From positions 80,023-144,022 of the forward strand of contig CAJTFN010000005.1 of the NCBI GenBank assembly GCA_910575815.1: a stretch of DNA of 64,000 nucleotides. Direction: 5' to 3'. Shown here one piece after another: positions 16,335 to 23,118 of this stretch. Position 1 is the stretch's first letter. Each line of letters opens with the position of its first letter. Below the pieces are notes generated by a model, which had not been told where the DNA came from, searched no databases, and was given only the letters and a program-made list of their open reading frames with translations. The DNA comes from Oscillospiraceae bacterium (GTDB lineage Bacteria; Bacillota; Clostridia; Oscillospirales; Oscillospiraceae). A program made the translations under genes and the position numbers.

Positions 16335-16361
16335 ATGAACAAAGCACGAGACAAGCCCTAA
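16335..16361 (+). other. Mini-ORF MNKARDKP with strong ribosome site
   Basis: Eight codons after AAGGAGG at 6-nt spacing. Shares the pattern M-(S/N)-(R/K)-A-R-D-(Q/K)-(T/P) with the mini-ORF at 16181; 18 of the first 24 bases agree. Confidence 0.4.
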
Positions 16362-16421
16362 GTGATGTCAATAACATCATACTTACCGCTTCCGGCACAA
16401 CATTGAAAAAGTTATCAACTG

Positions 16422-16467
16422 GGACGCTAACAGCAATTCATTCTAAAATTTTGGAAAAAATGCGTCC
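16422..16467 (+). ncRNA. CAGCAA hairpin module E2
   Basis: Outer stem GGACGC/GCGTCC encloses TAACAGCAATT and a smaller inner fold. Stem and motif are nearly identical to E1, but the interior differs, as expected for a conserved RNA element rather than a recent DNA duplication. Confidence 0.65.
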
Positions 16468-16494
16468 ACTAATATCATGAATACGGCGGTTCCT

Positions 16495-16553
16495 GGGAGG
16501 TTCCCGCATTCATATGTGTAATGAAAAAACACAGGCAGCAATGAAAACCTCCC
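16495..16553 (+). ncRNA. Leader hairpin of tRNA-Pro with CAGCAA
   Basis: GGGAGGTT pairs with AACCTCCC; the interior has TGTG/CACA followed by GGCAGCAATG. AATAT separates it from the tRNA start, matching the CATAT, AATAT and AACTAT spacers at other tRNAs. Confidence 0.55.
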
Positions 16554-16558
16554 AATAT

Positions 16559-16674
16559 GCAGAGGTAGCTCAGTCGGTAGAGCAATAGTATAGAAAATGT
16601 GGAGCGCACAGCCTCACTAACAGCAATGTATAATGGGGAACTATGTGTCGTAGGTTCGAGTCCTACCCTCTGCA
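16559..16674 (+). tRNA. tRNA-Pro(GGG) with a 43-nt insertion
   Basis: Acceptor GCAGAGG/CCTCTGC, D arm GCTC/GAGC, T arm GTAGG/CCTAC and A73 are all perfect. The anticodon stem ATAGT (16585-16589) pairs with ACTAT (16640-16644), but 50 nt lie between instead of 7. Removing 43 nt (16590-16632, or shifted by up to two bases because AT is repeated) leaves the loop ATGGGGA: U33, anticodon GGG, G37 as in normal proline tRNAs. The insert has GTGGAG/CTCAC followed by TAACAGCAATG. Confidence 0.85.
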
Positions 16675-16902
16675 CAAGCGTACTTTTGTACGCAAATCCT
16701 TTCTTTGCGGTTCGGATGCAGAATGCGATTGCTCTGGTACAGAGAACGCCGTCTAAAGGTGATCAGCAACGGACGTAAAACAAGTGTAGTGACCGTGCAA
16801 ATCGGAACGTCTGGGAGTTGTACCACTCCCACCTGTGAGAGCCAGGACAGCAAGAGATAGGTGAGCAAAGAGAAAGCTCATAAGGCAAATCCTCGTGCCT
16901 TA

Positions 16903-16978
16903 GCAGATGTGGTGTAGCTGGATAGCACGCTGGCCCATGTGGGGCCGGAAGGATTGGGTTCGAGTCCCATTCGCTGTG
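16903..16978 (+). tRNA. Degenerate tRNA-like sequence (His, GUG?)
   Basis: D arm GTGT/GCAC with a normal GG loop, T loop TTCGAGT with 4 paired bases, and a 5-nt variable region are clear. The acceptor pairs at only 5 of 7 positions (two G-U). The anticodon arm can form 7 bp (CTGGCCC/GGGCCGG) with only ATGTG left as loop; reading U33-GTG-G37 gives histidine. It is directly preceded by TAAGGCA/TGCCTTA. It may be a decayed tRNA or a tRNA-like domain of another RNA. The spacer before it, 16675-16902, has several hairpins (for example GGGAGT/ACTCCC) and no ORF. Confidence 0.45.
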
Positions 16979-17179
16979 ACTAAAAAGAAGGGCGTCATGG
17001 AATAGCTGACCATGCGCATTGGGAGTAGCTGCCCGATGTACAAAAACGACGGATGAACCCTTATGTAAAACGGTGTAGCATAGACGAAAAGATTGTAAAC
17101 GTCATGTTTATTGAAACGGGTGCGCAACCGTGGAGAACACTGTTTGTATGGGAGAGTGGCCCATACCCTATCACCTCAA

Positions 17180-17294
17180 GCCAGGGTAGCTCAGTGGATA
17201 GAGCGCGTATCAATGCGTATCGTATGAAACGCTCACAGCAATGATTGAAGGAATTTTAATCCCGTGGTCGTGGGTTCGATTCCCACCCCTGGCA
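17180..17294 (+). tRNA. tRNA-Lys(UUU) with a 42-nt insertion
   Basis: Acceptor GCCAGGG/CCCTGGC, D arm GCTC/GAGC, T arm GTGGG/CCCAC and A73 are perfect. The 3' strand of the anticodon stem is TCCCG; its partner CGGGA exists only if CG (17206-17207) is joined to GGA (17250-17252), removing 17208-17249. The resulting loop ATTTTAA is the canonical Lys loop. The insert has TCAAT/ATTGA, GCGT/ACGC and CACAGCAATG. The junction lies between bases 28 and 29, unlike any standard bacterial intron site. Confidence 0.85.
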
Positions 17295-17508
17295 CAAGAC
17301 TCCTTTGTTTTCCGGTGTTCTTTCGAGTCGTCAAGAAAAAAACCGGCGTAGTTGCGGATGATAAAACGCAAGCGAAATCCATTCTCGCTAATGAATGGAT
17401 AAGGGCAGGGCTTTGGGATCGCTTACGTCTGCTCTGAAAATAAGCGCCAGATAATCAGCCCAAATATCTTGAACTGGGCTGTGGCAGCTTGGAAAGACAA
17501 GCAACTAT

Positions 17509-17632
17509 GCGGCAGTGGTGAAGTGGTAACACAGCAGCCCTATAAAAAATGTGAAGCGGAAGTTTCACTAACAGCAAGGTAAAAAGGAAGCCAAGCTGCC
17601 ATTCGTAGGTTCGATTCCTACCTGCCGCTCCA
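17509..17632 (+). tRNA. tRNA-Gly(GCC) with a ~49-nt insertion
   Basis: Acceptor GCGGCAG/CTGCCGC, U73 and encoded CCA; anticodon stem GCAGC (17534-17538) pairs with GCTGC (17595-17599), T arm GTAGG/CCTAC. About 56 nt lie between the two stem strands. The anticodon GCC at 17590-17592 is followed by AA. The insert (about 17540-17589) has GTGAA/TTCAC and then TAACAGCAA. The exact junction is unclear: joining after CCT gives an 8-nt loop with U before the anticodon, while a 7-nt loop lacks U33. Leader hairpin GCTTG/CAAGC precedes it. Confidence 0.8.
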
Positions 17633-17639
17633 ATTCTCT

Positions 17640-17676
17640 GAACACATACAGCAATAGCAAGATGACAACTGTGTTC
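17640..17676 (+). ncRNA. CAGCAA hairpin module E3 upstream of the Ro60 gene
   Basis: Perfect 7-bp stem GAACACA/TGTGTTC enclosing TACAGCAATAG. It lies 8 nt after tRNA-Gly and 35 nt before the TROVE start codon, so it could be a leader element or a ligand of that protein. Confidence 0.6.
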
Positions 17677-17710
17677 CGAGGTATCTCAAAATTATAGGAG
17701 GTAAGAGAAT

Positions 17711-19270
17711 ATGAGCAACTTTATGGAAAGTGTCAAGGACACGATGCTGGACGGCGCAAACAATATCTCTGTTACCGAGAATGGGGCGGTCGGCTATCGC
17801 ACCACTGGTCGATCTTTGCTGGATCTCAACTTTGCCGTGGCGTCTCTCCGTAACGCCAGCGTTAAGGAGATCGCGGATCGCTTCACCCAGGCGTTTTTCG
17901 AGGATAAGGTGACAGCGATGAAGTGGCTGTTCTTTGCCCGCGATGTGCGTGGCGGGCTGGGTGAGCGCCGACTGTTTCGTGCGGCTATGGTGCCGATGGC
18001 AAAGAAGTTTCCGGAGTACGTTACACCGGTGCTGTCGTTGGTGCCTGAGTATGGGCGTTGGGACGATCTCTGGTGTCTGCTGGATACGCCGGTGGGCGAT
18101 AAGGTGATTGAGCTGGTGGCAAGGCAGCTGCATGACGATCTGCATAACAACGTCGAGCAGAAGCCGATCTCTCTGCTGGCAAAGTGGATGCCGCGCCGCA
18201 AGTCCTCTTCTAAGGAGTCTCGTCATTACGCCCGTATTCTGTGCGAAGGGTTGAATATGACCGAGCGTACCTATCGGCATACTCTTTCTGGCCTGTCCCG
18301 TTACCTGGTTGTTGTGGAGCAGCAGATGTCCAAGAACGATTGGGACGGGATTGATTACCAGCGAGTCCCCTCCCGTGCCAACCTGATTTACAACAAGGCT
18401 TTCCTCCGCCACGATGAGGAGCGCCGCCGTGAGTTCCTTAGTCGGGTGGAGAACGGCGAGGCCAAGATCAACGCTGGTACGCTGTTCCCGCACGATATTG
18501 TCAACAAGTATCGTCAGAGCCACGGCGTGGACGCCACACTGGAGGCATTGTGGCAGAATTTGCCTGACACGGTACAGGGTTGTGGAAACACGATGGTGGT
18601 TATGGACGATAGCGGAAGTATGGAGTGGGTGATGCTCCCTGGGAGTTCCGCTCGTCCGTTGGAGGTGGCAAACGCCTTGGCGATCTATTTTGCCGAGCGA
18701 TCTTCTGGTCAATTCAAGGATCAGTATATGTCCTTCTCCGACAGACCGCAGCTCCTCGACATCTCCAGTGGCAAGAACCTCTATGAGCGGCTTCAAATTG
18801 TCCATGCTTGCCATGCTGGAGCCAATACCAACGTGGAGGCAGTCTTTGATCTCATCCTGGAAACAGCGGTTTCTAAGCATATGAATCAGAATGACTTGCC
18901 TGCCAACATTCTCATCATTTCCGATATGGAGTTTGATGCTTGTGCCAGCTGCGGTGCTCCTTCGAGAGATCGGTGGAGCTACAACACGCAGAGGCCAAAC
19001 GCCCGCCTTTTTGACGAGATCAATAGGCGGTATCAGCAGGCAGGTTACAAAATGCCCAGATTGGTGTTCTGGAATGTTGCCAGCCGCTCTGGGACGATTC
19101 CCGTTAGGGAGAACGACATGGGCGTGGCGCTGGTCAGCGGTTTCTCCGTCAACATCGCTCAGATGGTGATGAGTGGCAAGCTCGATCCCTATGAGTGTCT
19201 GTTGGAAACGCTGAACACTGAGCGCTACCAGCCTATCGAGGACGCACTGCGTCCTGTTGTCAACGACTAA
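17711..19270 (+). CDS. rsr: TROVE-domain protein, bacterial Ro60 homologue
   Basis: A 519-aa Ro60/Rsr-type ring protein. The N-terminal HEAT-like TROVE domain (about residues 15-285) includes FFARDVRGGLGERRLFR. The C-terminal von Willebrand A domain has the metal site DDSGS at residues 299-303. Bacterial Ro proteins bind Y RNAs and structured or misfolded RNAs and can direct exonucleases. Directly downstream of the tRNA array and upstream of RNA ligase, nucleotidyltransferase and kinase-phosphatase genes, which supports a role in RNA maturation or repair. AGGAGG precedes the ATG. The symbol follows the bacterial name. Confidence 0.92.
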   Translation: MSNFMESVKDTMLDGANNISVTENGAVGYRTTGRSLLDLNFAVASLRNASVKEIADRFTQAFFEDKVTAMKWLFFARDVRGGLGERRLFRAAMVPMAKKFPEYVTPVLSLVPEYGRWDDLWCLLDTPVGDKVIELVARQLHDDLHNNVEQKPISLLAKWMPRRKSSSKESRHYARILCEGLNMTERTYRHTLSGLSRYLVVVEQQMSKNDWDGIDYQRVPSRANLIYNKAFLRHDEERRREFLSRVENGEAKINAGTLFPHDIVNKYRQSHGVDATLEALWQNLPDTVQGCGNTMVVMDDSGSMEWVMLPGSSARPLEVANALAIYFAERSSGQFKDQYMSFSDRPQLLDISSGKNLYERLQIVHACHAGANTNVEAVFDLILETAVSKHMNQNDLPANILIISDMEFDACASCGAPSRDRWSYNTQRPNARLFDEINRRYQQAGYKMPRLVFWNVASRSGTIPVRENDMGVALVSGFSVNIAQMVMSGKLDPYECLLETLNTERYQPIEDALRPVVND

Positions 19271-19271
19271 T

Positions 19272-19285
19272 AACGAATAAAATCA
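19272..19285 (+). repeat. AACRAAYAAAATCA repeat, copy 4
   Basis: AACGAATAAAATCA immediately after the TROVE stop codon; AAGGAGG follows, but no start codon follows that site. Confidence 0.75.
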
Positions 19286-19288
19286 AAG

Positions 19289-19340
19289 GAGGCTCAGAAC
19301 GATAGAGTAGCACGCCGGCTGTCTACGGTCTGAGCCTCTT
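19289..19340 (+). promoter_or_regulatory. Hairpin sequestering a ribosome-binding-like site
   Basis: GAGGCTCAGA pairs perfectly with TCTGAGCCTC over 10 bp, followed by TTCTT. It hides a GGAGG and lies between the TROVE and cysteine desulfurase genes; it may attenuate or process the transcript. Confidence 0.5.
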
Positions 19341-19362
19341 CTTATACGAAGGAGTGATATCA

Positions 19363-20508
19363 TTGGTCTATCTCGACCATGCGGCATCGACCGCACCTTT
19401 TCCCGAAGTCTTGGATACCATGCTTCCATGGTTTCAGACGTGTCATGTTGGAAACCCCAGCAGTATCCATTCCCAGGGTATCAACGCCCGCCACGCTATC
19501 GAAAAGGCACGAGAACAGGTAGCGCTAATGATCGGTGCAGACCCTTCGGAGATATTTTTTACCTCCGGCGGAACTGAGGCGAACAACGCCTGGTTCCGAT
19601 GTCTGACCAAACACGTTGTCCTTACGGACGAGATTGAGCATCATTCGATTTCTGAACCGTTGAAAAATGCGTGTGTATGCCCGCTCCCCGTTGTTATGAA
19701 ATACGCAAGGGTTTGGTCGGACGGCTCGGTAGACCTGGATGATTTGGAGCGGCTTATCATTGAAAACAAGAAAGAGCTGGGTGCCGTTTCTGTCATGTGG
19801 GTCAACAACGAACTTGGAACGGTGAATCCTATCAAAGAAATCGGAACACTTTGTAAAAAGTATGACGTTCCTTTCCATACAGACGCAGTAGCGGCGGCGG
19901 GTCACGTTCCAATCGACGTTCACGCCTATAATGTGGACTTCCTATCTCTCTCCGGTCATAAGTTCGGAGCACCCCAGGGAATTGGAGTGCTGTATATCTC
20001 CAATCGAATCAGAAAGGAACCGTGGGTTTATGGTGGAGGTCAGGAGCGTGGATTGCGAGGCGGCACCGAGAATGTACCAGGAATCGTGGGGATTGGCAAA
20101 GCGGCAGAGATAGCGACCAAGCGCCTGCCAAGGCAGATGGCACAGTGGGCACATTTGCGGGATGTGTTTTTGAATGAGCTTAATGTCGAAATGGATGGAG
20201 AGTTTCATATCAACGGCGATACCGACCGGCGTTCCTCCGCTATCATCAGCTTGACACTGCCGGGAGTCAACAGCGAATCTTTACTTCTGTTGCTGGATCA
20301 GCAAGACATCTACCTTTCTGCTGGTTCCGCTTGCAGCGCATCCGACGCCACAACTTCACACGTTCTGCGTGGAATTGGATTATCTGAGGAAAGCGCTGCC
20401 TGTACCGTCCGTATTTCAATGGGGTTTGATACTACGGAAGATGAAATGCGTCAAGCTGCTCAGGGTGTTGCGAGTGTGGCGCATAGGCTGAAAGCTATGT
20501 ATTCCTAA
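19363..20508 (+). CDS. Cysteine desulfurase (NifS/IscS family)
   Basis: A 381-aa PLP enzyme that takes sulfur from cysteine. N-terminal VYLDHAAST, PLP lysine in SGHKFGAPQGIG (Lys 200) and active-site Cys in SAGSACSAS (about residue 324) are all present, so it should be active. The TTG start at 19363 is preferred, with GAAGGAG 8 nt upstream. Sulfur could serve tRNA thiolation, Fe-S assembly (NrdG and radical SAM enzymes are encoded nearby) or DNA phosphorothioation; no dndB/D/E-like genes are seen. Lies inside the RNA-repair cluster. Confidence 0.9.
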   Translation: MVYLDHAASTAPFPEVLDTMLPWFQTCHVGNPSSIHSQGINARHAIEKAREQVALMIGADPSEIFFTSGGTEANNAWFRCLTKHVVLTDEIEHHSISEPLKNACVCPLPVVMKYARVWSDGSVDLDDLERLIIENKKELGAVSVMWVNNELGTVNPIKEIGTLCKKYDVPFHTDAVAAAGHVPIDVHAYNVDFLSLSGHKFGAPQGIGVLYISNRIRKEPWVYGGGQERGLRGGTENVPGIVGIGKAAEIATKRLPRQMAQWAHLRDVFLNELNVEMDGEFHINGDTDRRSSAIISLTLPGVNSESLLLLLDQQDIYLSAGSACSASDATTSHVLRGIGLSEESAACTVRISMGFDTTEDEMRQAAQGVASVAHRLKAMYS

Positions 20509-20545
20509 CCCCCTATATTTATTCTTTTTTGTTTTTTCTATTAAC

Positions 20546-20559
20546 AACGAATAAAATCA
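20546..20559 (+). repeat. AACRAAYAAAATCA repeat, copy 5
   Basis: AACGAATAAAATCA, 14 nt before the RNA ligase start codon. Confidence 0.75.
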
Positions 20560-20573
20560 AAGGAGAGATGCAA

Positions 20574-22013
20574 ATGTATTGTGCGTATGTCACCAAAATC
20601 CGCAATCTGCGTAAGCACACCAACGCTGATCGTCTGCTCTGTGGCGAGTGCTTTGGGAACACGGTAATTGTGGATCTTGGAACCGAACCTGACCAGCTGG
20701 GGGTCTACTTCCCCGTAGACGGCAAGCTCGGTGTAGAGTTCGCTCAGAAGAACGACCTTCTGCGGCGAAAAGATGAGAACGGCAACCCCGCCGGCGGCTA
20801 CCTCGATCCAGAGAAGCGCAACATTAAGGCGCTGAAGCTCCGAGGAGAAAAAAGTGATGGCTTGTTTCTGCCCATCTCCTGCATGGAGGGATTTATTGAT
20901 ACCTCTTTGCTGAAAGATGGAGACACAATTTCTGTCGTGAACGGTATCACCATCTGTGAGAAGTACATTCCTAAGCGCAACCGTAGTGGTGGAAGTCCTG
21001 GCGGCGGAAGTCGTGTCCGCAAGAAGTCCGATCCGATTTCTCCGCTCTTCATGGAACACGCCGATACAGAGCAGCTTGCCTACAATCTGTCTGCTTTCCG
21101 TGCCGGCGACCTGGTAGAGATCACGCTGAAAATGCACGGCACCAGTCAGCGTACTGGCTATCTTCCTGTGCTTCAAGGCTACAAGTATAAGAACGGTTTG
21201 CAAAAGCGGCTGTTTGAGAGCGATAAAACTCCGAACTGGCTACGCTCTATGATTGAGCGGACGCCCATCTATGATTGGGGTTATGTTACCGGAACCCGCC
21301 GTGTAGTGTTGGATAGCTTTGACGGAGGTTTCTATGGTAGCAATGCTTTCCGTGAACAGCACGCCAAGATTTTTGAAGGGAAGCTCCACAAAGGCGAGGA
21401 GGTCTACTATGAGGTGGTGGGTTTCACGGATGATGGCACGCCCATCATGTCTCCTAGCAATAACGCCAAGATTGGTGACAAGGAGTTTTCCAAACAGTAC
21501 GGCAAAACCACTTTCTTTAGCTATGGCTGCGATCCTACCGGCAAGAAAACGACAGCAGACGGTTCTGGAGTATCTGCCGAGCCTGTTCCCAAATCCGACA
21601 TCTATGTCTACCGGATGACCATGACCAACGAGGATGGTGATGTGGTGGAGTACCCGCCCGACTTCATGCGTTATCGCTGTGAACAGATGGGTGTCAAGTG
21701 TGTGCCGCTGTTCTGGCGTTGCTTTATCCCGGATATGGTTCAGCTTCCCGACGCTGTGGGTTCTCCCCAAGCTGTGGACGCTGGCGAATACATCAAAGCT
21801 ATCGCAGAGAGGTATTATGACGGCCCCGACCCTGTTGGCAAAACCCATATTCGAGAGGGCGTTGTGTGTCGGATTGTCAATCGTCCCAAGTTTGCGGCCT
21901 ACAAGCATAAGAACTTCTACTTCAAGGCACTGGAGGGGCTTATTAAAGATACCGCCGCTGCGCCGGATATGGAGGAAGCCCAGGAGGTGGAGGTTATGGA
22001 AGAAGAGGGATGA
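20574..22013 (+). CDS. RNA ligase, DRB0094/Rnl5-like
   Basis: A 479-aa ATP-dependent ligase. The nucleotidyl-acceptor motif I is KMHGTSQR with Lys about 186; motif III-like YDWGYVTGTRRVVLD and EEVYYEVVGF (motif IIIa/IV region) follow, and a later KHKNFYFKA segment may be motif V. The N-terminal 170 residues look like the OB-type module of the Deinococcus DraRnl (Rnl5) family, which seals 3'-OH/5'-phosphate RNA ends. ATG at 20574 is chosen for spacing from AAAGGAG. Forms an operon with RlaP-like and kinase-phosphatase genes. Confidence 0.85.
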   Translation: MYCAYVTKIRNLRKHTNADRLLCGECFGNTVIVDLGTEPDQLGVYFPVDGKLGVEFAQKNDLLRRKDENGNPAGGYLDPEKRNIKALKLRGEKSDGLFLPISCMEGFIDTSLLKDGDTISVVNGITICEKYIPKRNRSGGSPGGGSRVRKKSDPISPLFMEHADTEQLAYNLSAFRAGDLVEITLKMHGTSQRTGYLPVLQGYKYKNGLQKRLFESDKTPNWLRSMIERTPIYDWGYVTGTRRVVLDSFDGGFYGSNAFREQHAKIFEGKLHKGEEVYYEVVGFTDDGTPIMSPSNNAKIGDKEFSKQYGKTTFFSYGCDPTGKKTTADGSGVSAEPVPKSDIYVYRMTMTNEDGDVVEYPPDFMRYRCEQMGVKCVPLFWRCFIPDMVQLPDAVGSPQAVDAGEYIKAIAERYYDGPDPVGKTHIREGVVCRIVNRPKFAAYKHKNFYFKALEGLIKDTAAAPDMEEAQEVEVMEEEG

Positions 22014-22321
22014 ATAAGTCTACAATCCTCAACTTTATCCAGAACTTCAAAGGCTCTGAGGAGGTTTTTCTAAATGGCTGCTGTTACTGGTTTGCCTTTA
22101 TTCTTCAAGAGAGATTTGGCGGAAACATGATGTATGAGCCAGTGATTAACCACTTCGTTCAGGAAATCGGTGGCCGGCTTTACGATGTCTCCGGTGATGT
22201 GACCGATCAGTACACCACAGAGTATTTGATGTTCTGGGCTGATATGGAGGGGTATGACCCCTCCCTCTATCAGCGGATTTTACGAGACTGTGTGAGAAAG
22301 AAGGAGTGTAGCGATGAATAA
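22010..22321 (+). CDS. Hypothetical protein in the RNA-repair operon
   Basis: A 103-aa protein overlapping the ligase gene by four bases and the next gene by eight. It has Cys (NGCCYWFAFIL), His (NHFVQEIGG) and Asp (LYDVSGDV) in the order seen in papain-like folds, so a cysteine hydrolase fold is possible. No activity can be claimed. Confidence 0.6.
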   Translation: MNKSTILNFIQNFKGSEEVFLNGCCYWFAFILQERFGGNMMYEPVINHFVQEIGGRLYDVSGDVTDQYTTEYLMFWADMEGYDPSLYQRILRDCVRKKECSDE

Positions 22322-23117
22322 GGAGCGCATTATGGCTCGGATGCAAGAGCATTTGGCTACCGTTCAAGAACACTTCGGAGATGCGTGGGTTGGCCTGTTC
22401 CTGCAAGGTTCACAAAATTACAAACTGGATTATGAGAGTAGCGATATTGATACCAAGGCAATCGTACTCCCCAGCTTCTCAGATTTCGTTCTTACCCACA
22501 AGCCCGTCAGCACCACCCATGTTATGGAAAACGATGAGCACGTGGACTTTAAGGATATTCGGCTCATGTTTGAGTGTATTCGCAAACAAAACGTCAATTT
22601 CATTGAGATTCTGTTCACGCCCTACTGCATTATCAACCCGCTCTACACCGATCTGTTTCAATCGGTGTTGGACGCCAGAGAAGATATTGCCCGCTATAAC
22701 AACTATGCTGGTATGAGTTGTCTGCTGGGTATGGCGTTGGAAAAGCAACACGCTATGGAGCATCCTTATCCCGCCGCTCTTGCCAAGATTGAGCAATTTG
22801 GGTACGACCCTAAGCAGCTTCATCATGCCTTGCGGATGCGGGAATTTATGACCCGCTATATGGCCGGCGAAAATTATTTTGATTGTCTGGTTAGCAAACA
22901 GTCGGATTACCTTGTAGAGGTAAAAAGAGGGTGTCACACCTTAGAGGAGGCGCGGCAGCTTATGCAGGAGGCAGTTGATTCCATGATCGCCGATAAAAAG
23001 CAATATATGGATACAGTGCCTCTCGCAATCAATCAGCACGCCGATCAGGTGCTACAGACAGCGACGGTGGAGATTTTGAAGCGGCGGTTTCTGATGGAAT
23101 TACAGGAGGGTAAGTAA
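22314..23117 (+). CDS. RlaP-like nucleotidyltransferase
   Basis: A 267-aa member of the DNA polymerase beta-type nucleotidyltransferase superfamily (COG3541/RlaP-like): GSQNYKLDYESSDIDT near residues 32-47 gives the GS...DxD active site, and the remainder is helical (FIEILFTPY). RlaP proteins are known as neighbours of RNA ligases and were predicted to act on RNA ends. Its position between the ligase and the kinase-phosphatase supports this. Confidence 0.8.
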   Translation: MNKERIMARMQEHLATVQEHFGDAWVGLFLQGSQNYKLDYESSDIDTKAIVLPSFSDFVLTHKPVSTTHVMENDEHVDFKDIRLMFECIRKQNVNFIEILFTPYCIINPLYTDLFQSVLDAREDIARYNNYAGMSCLLGMALEKQHAMEHPYPAALAKIEQFGYDPKQLHHALRMREFMTRYMAGENYFDCLVSKQSDYLVEVKRGCHTLEEARQLMQEAVDSMIADKKQYMDTVPLAINQHADQVLQTATVEILKRRFLMELQEGK

Positions 23118-23118
23118 A

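Noticed and set aside
16053..17589. Group I or group II introns in the tRNA genes
   Set aside because: Inserts are 40-50 nt, without room for P3-P8 or domain V structures, and no maturase or homing endonuclease lies inside them.
22885..22920. A ninth GGTTAGCA promoter copy in the RlaP-like gene
   Set aside because: It is in frame as Val-Ser-Lys codons, lacks the TAATAA box at the right place (GTAGAG instead) and is not next to a gene start.
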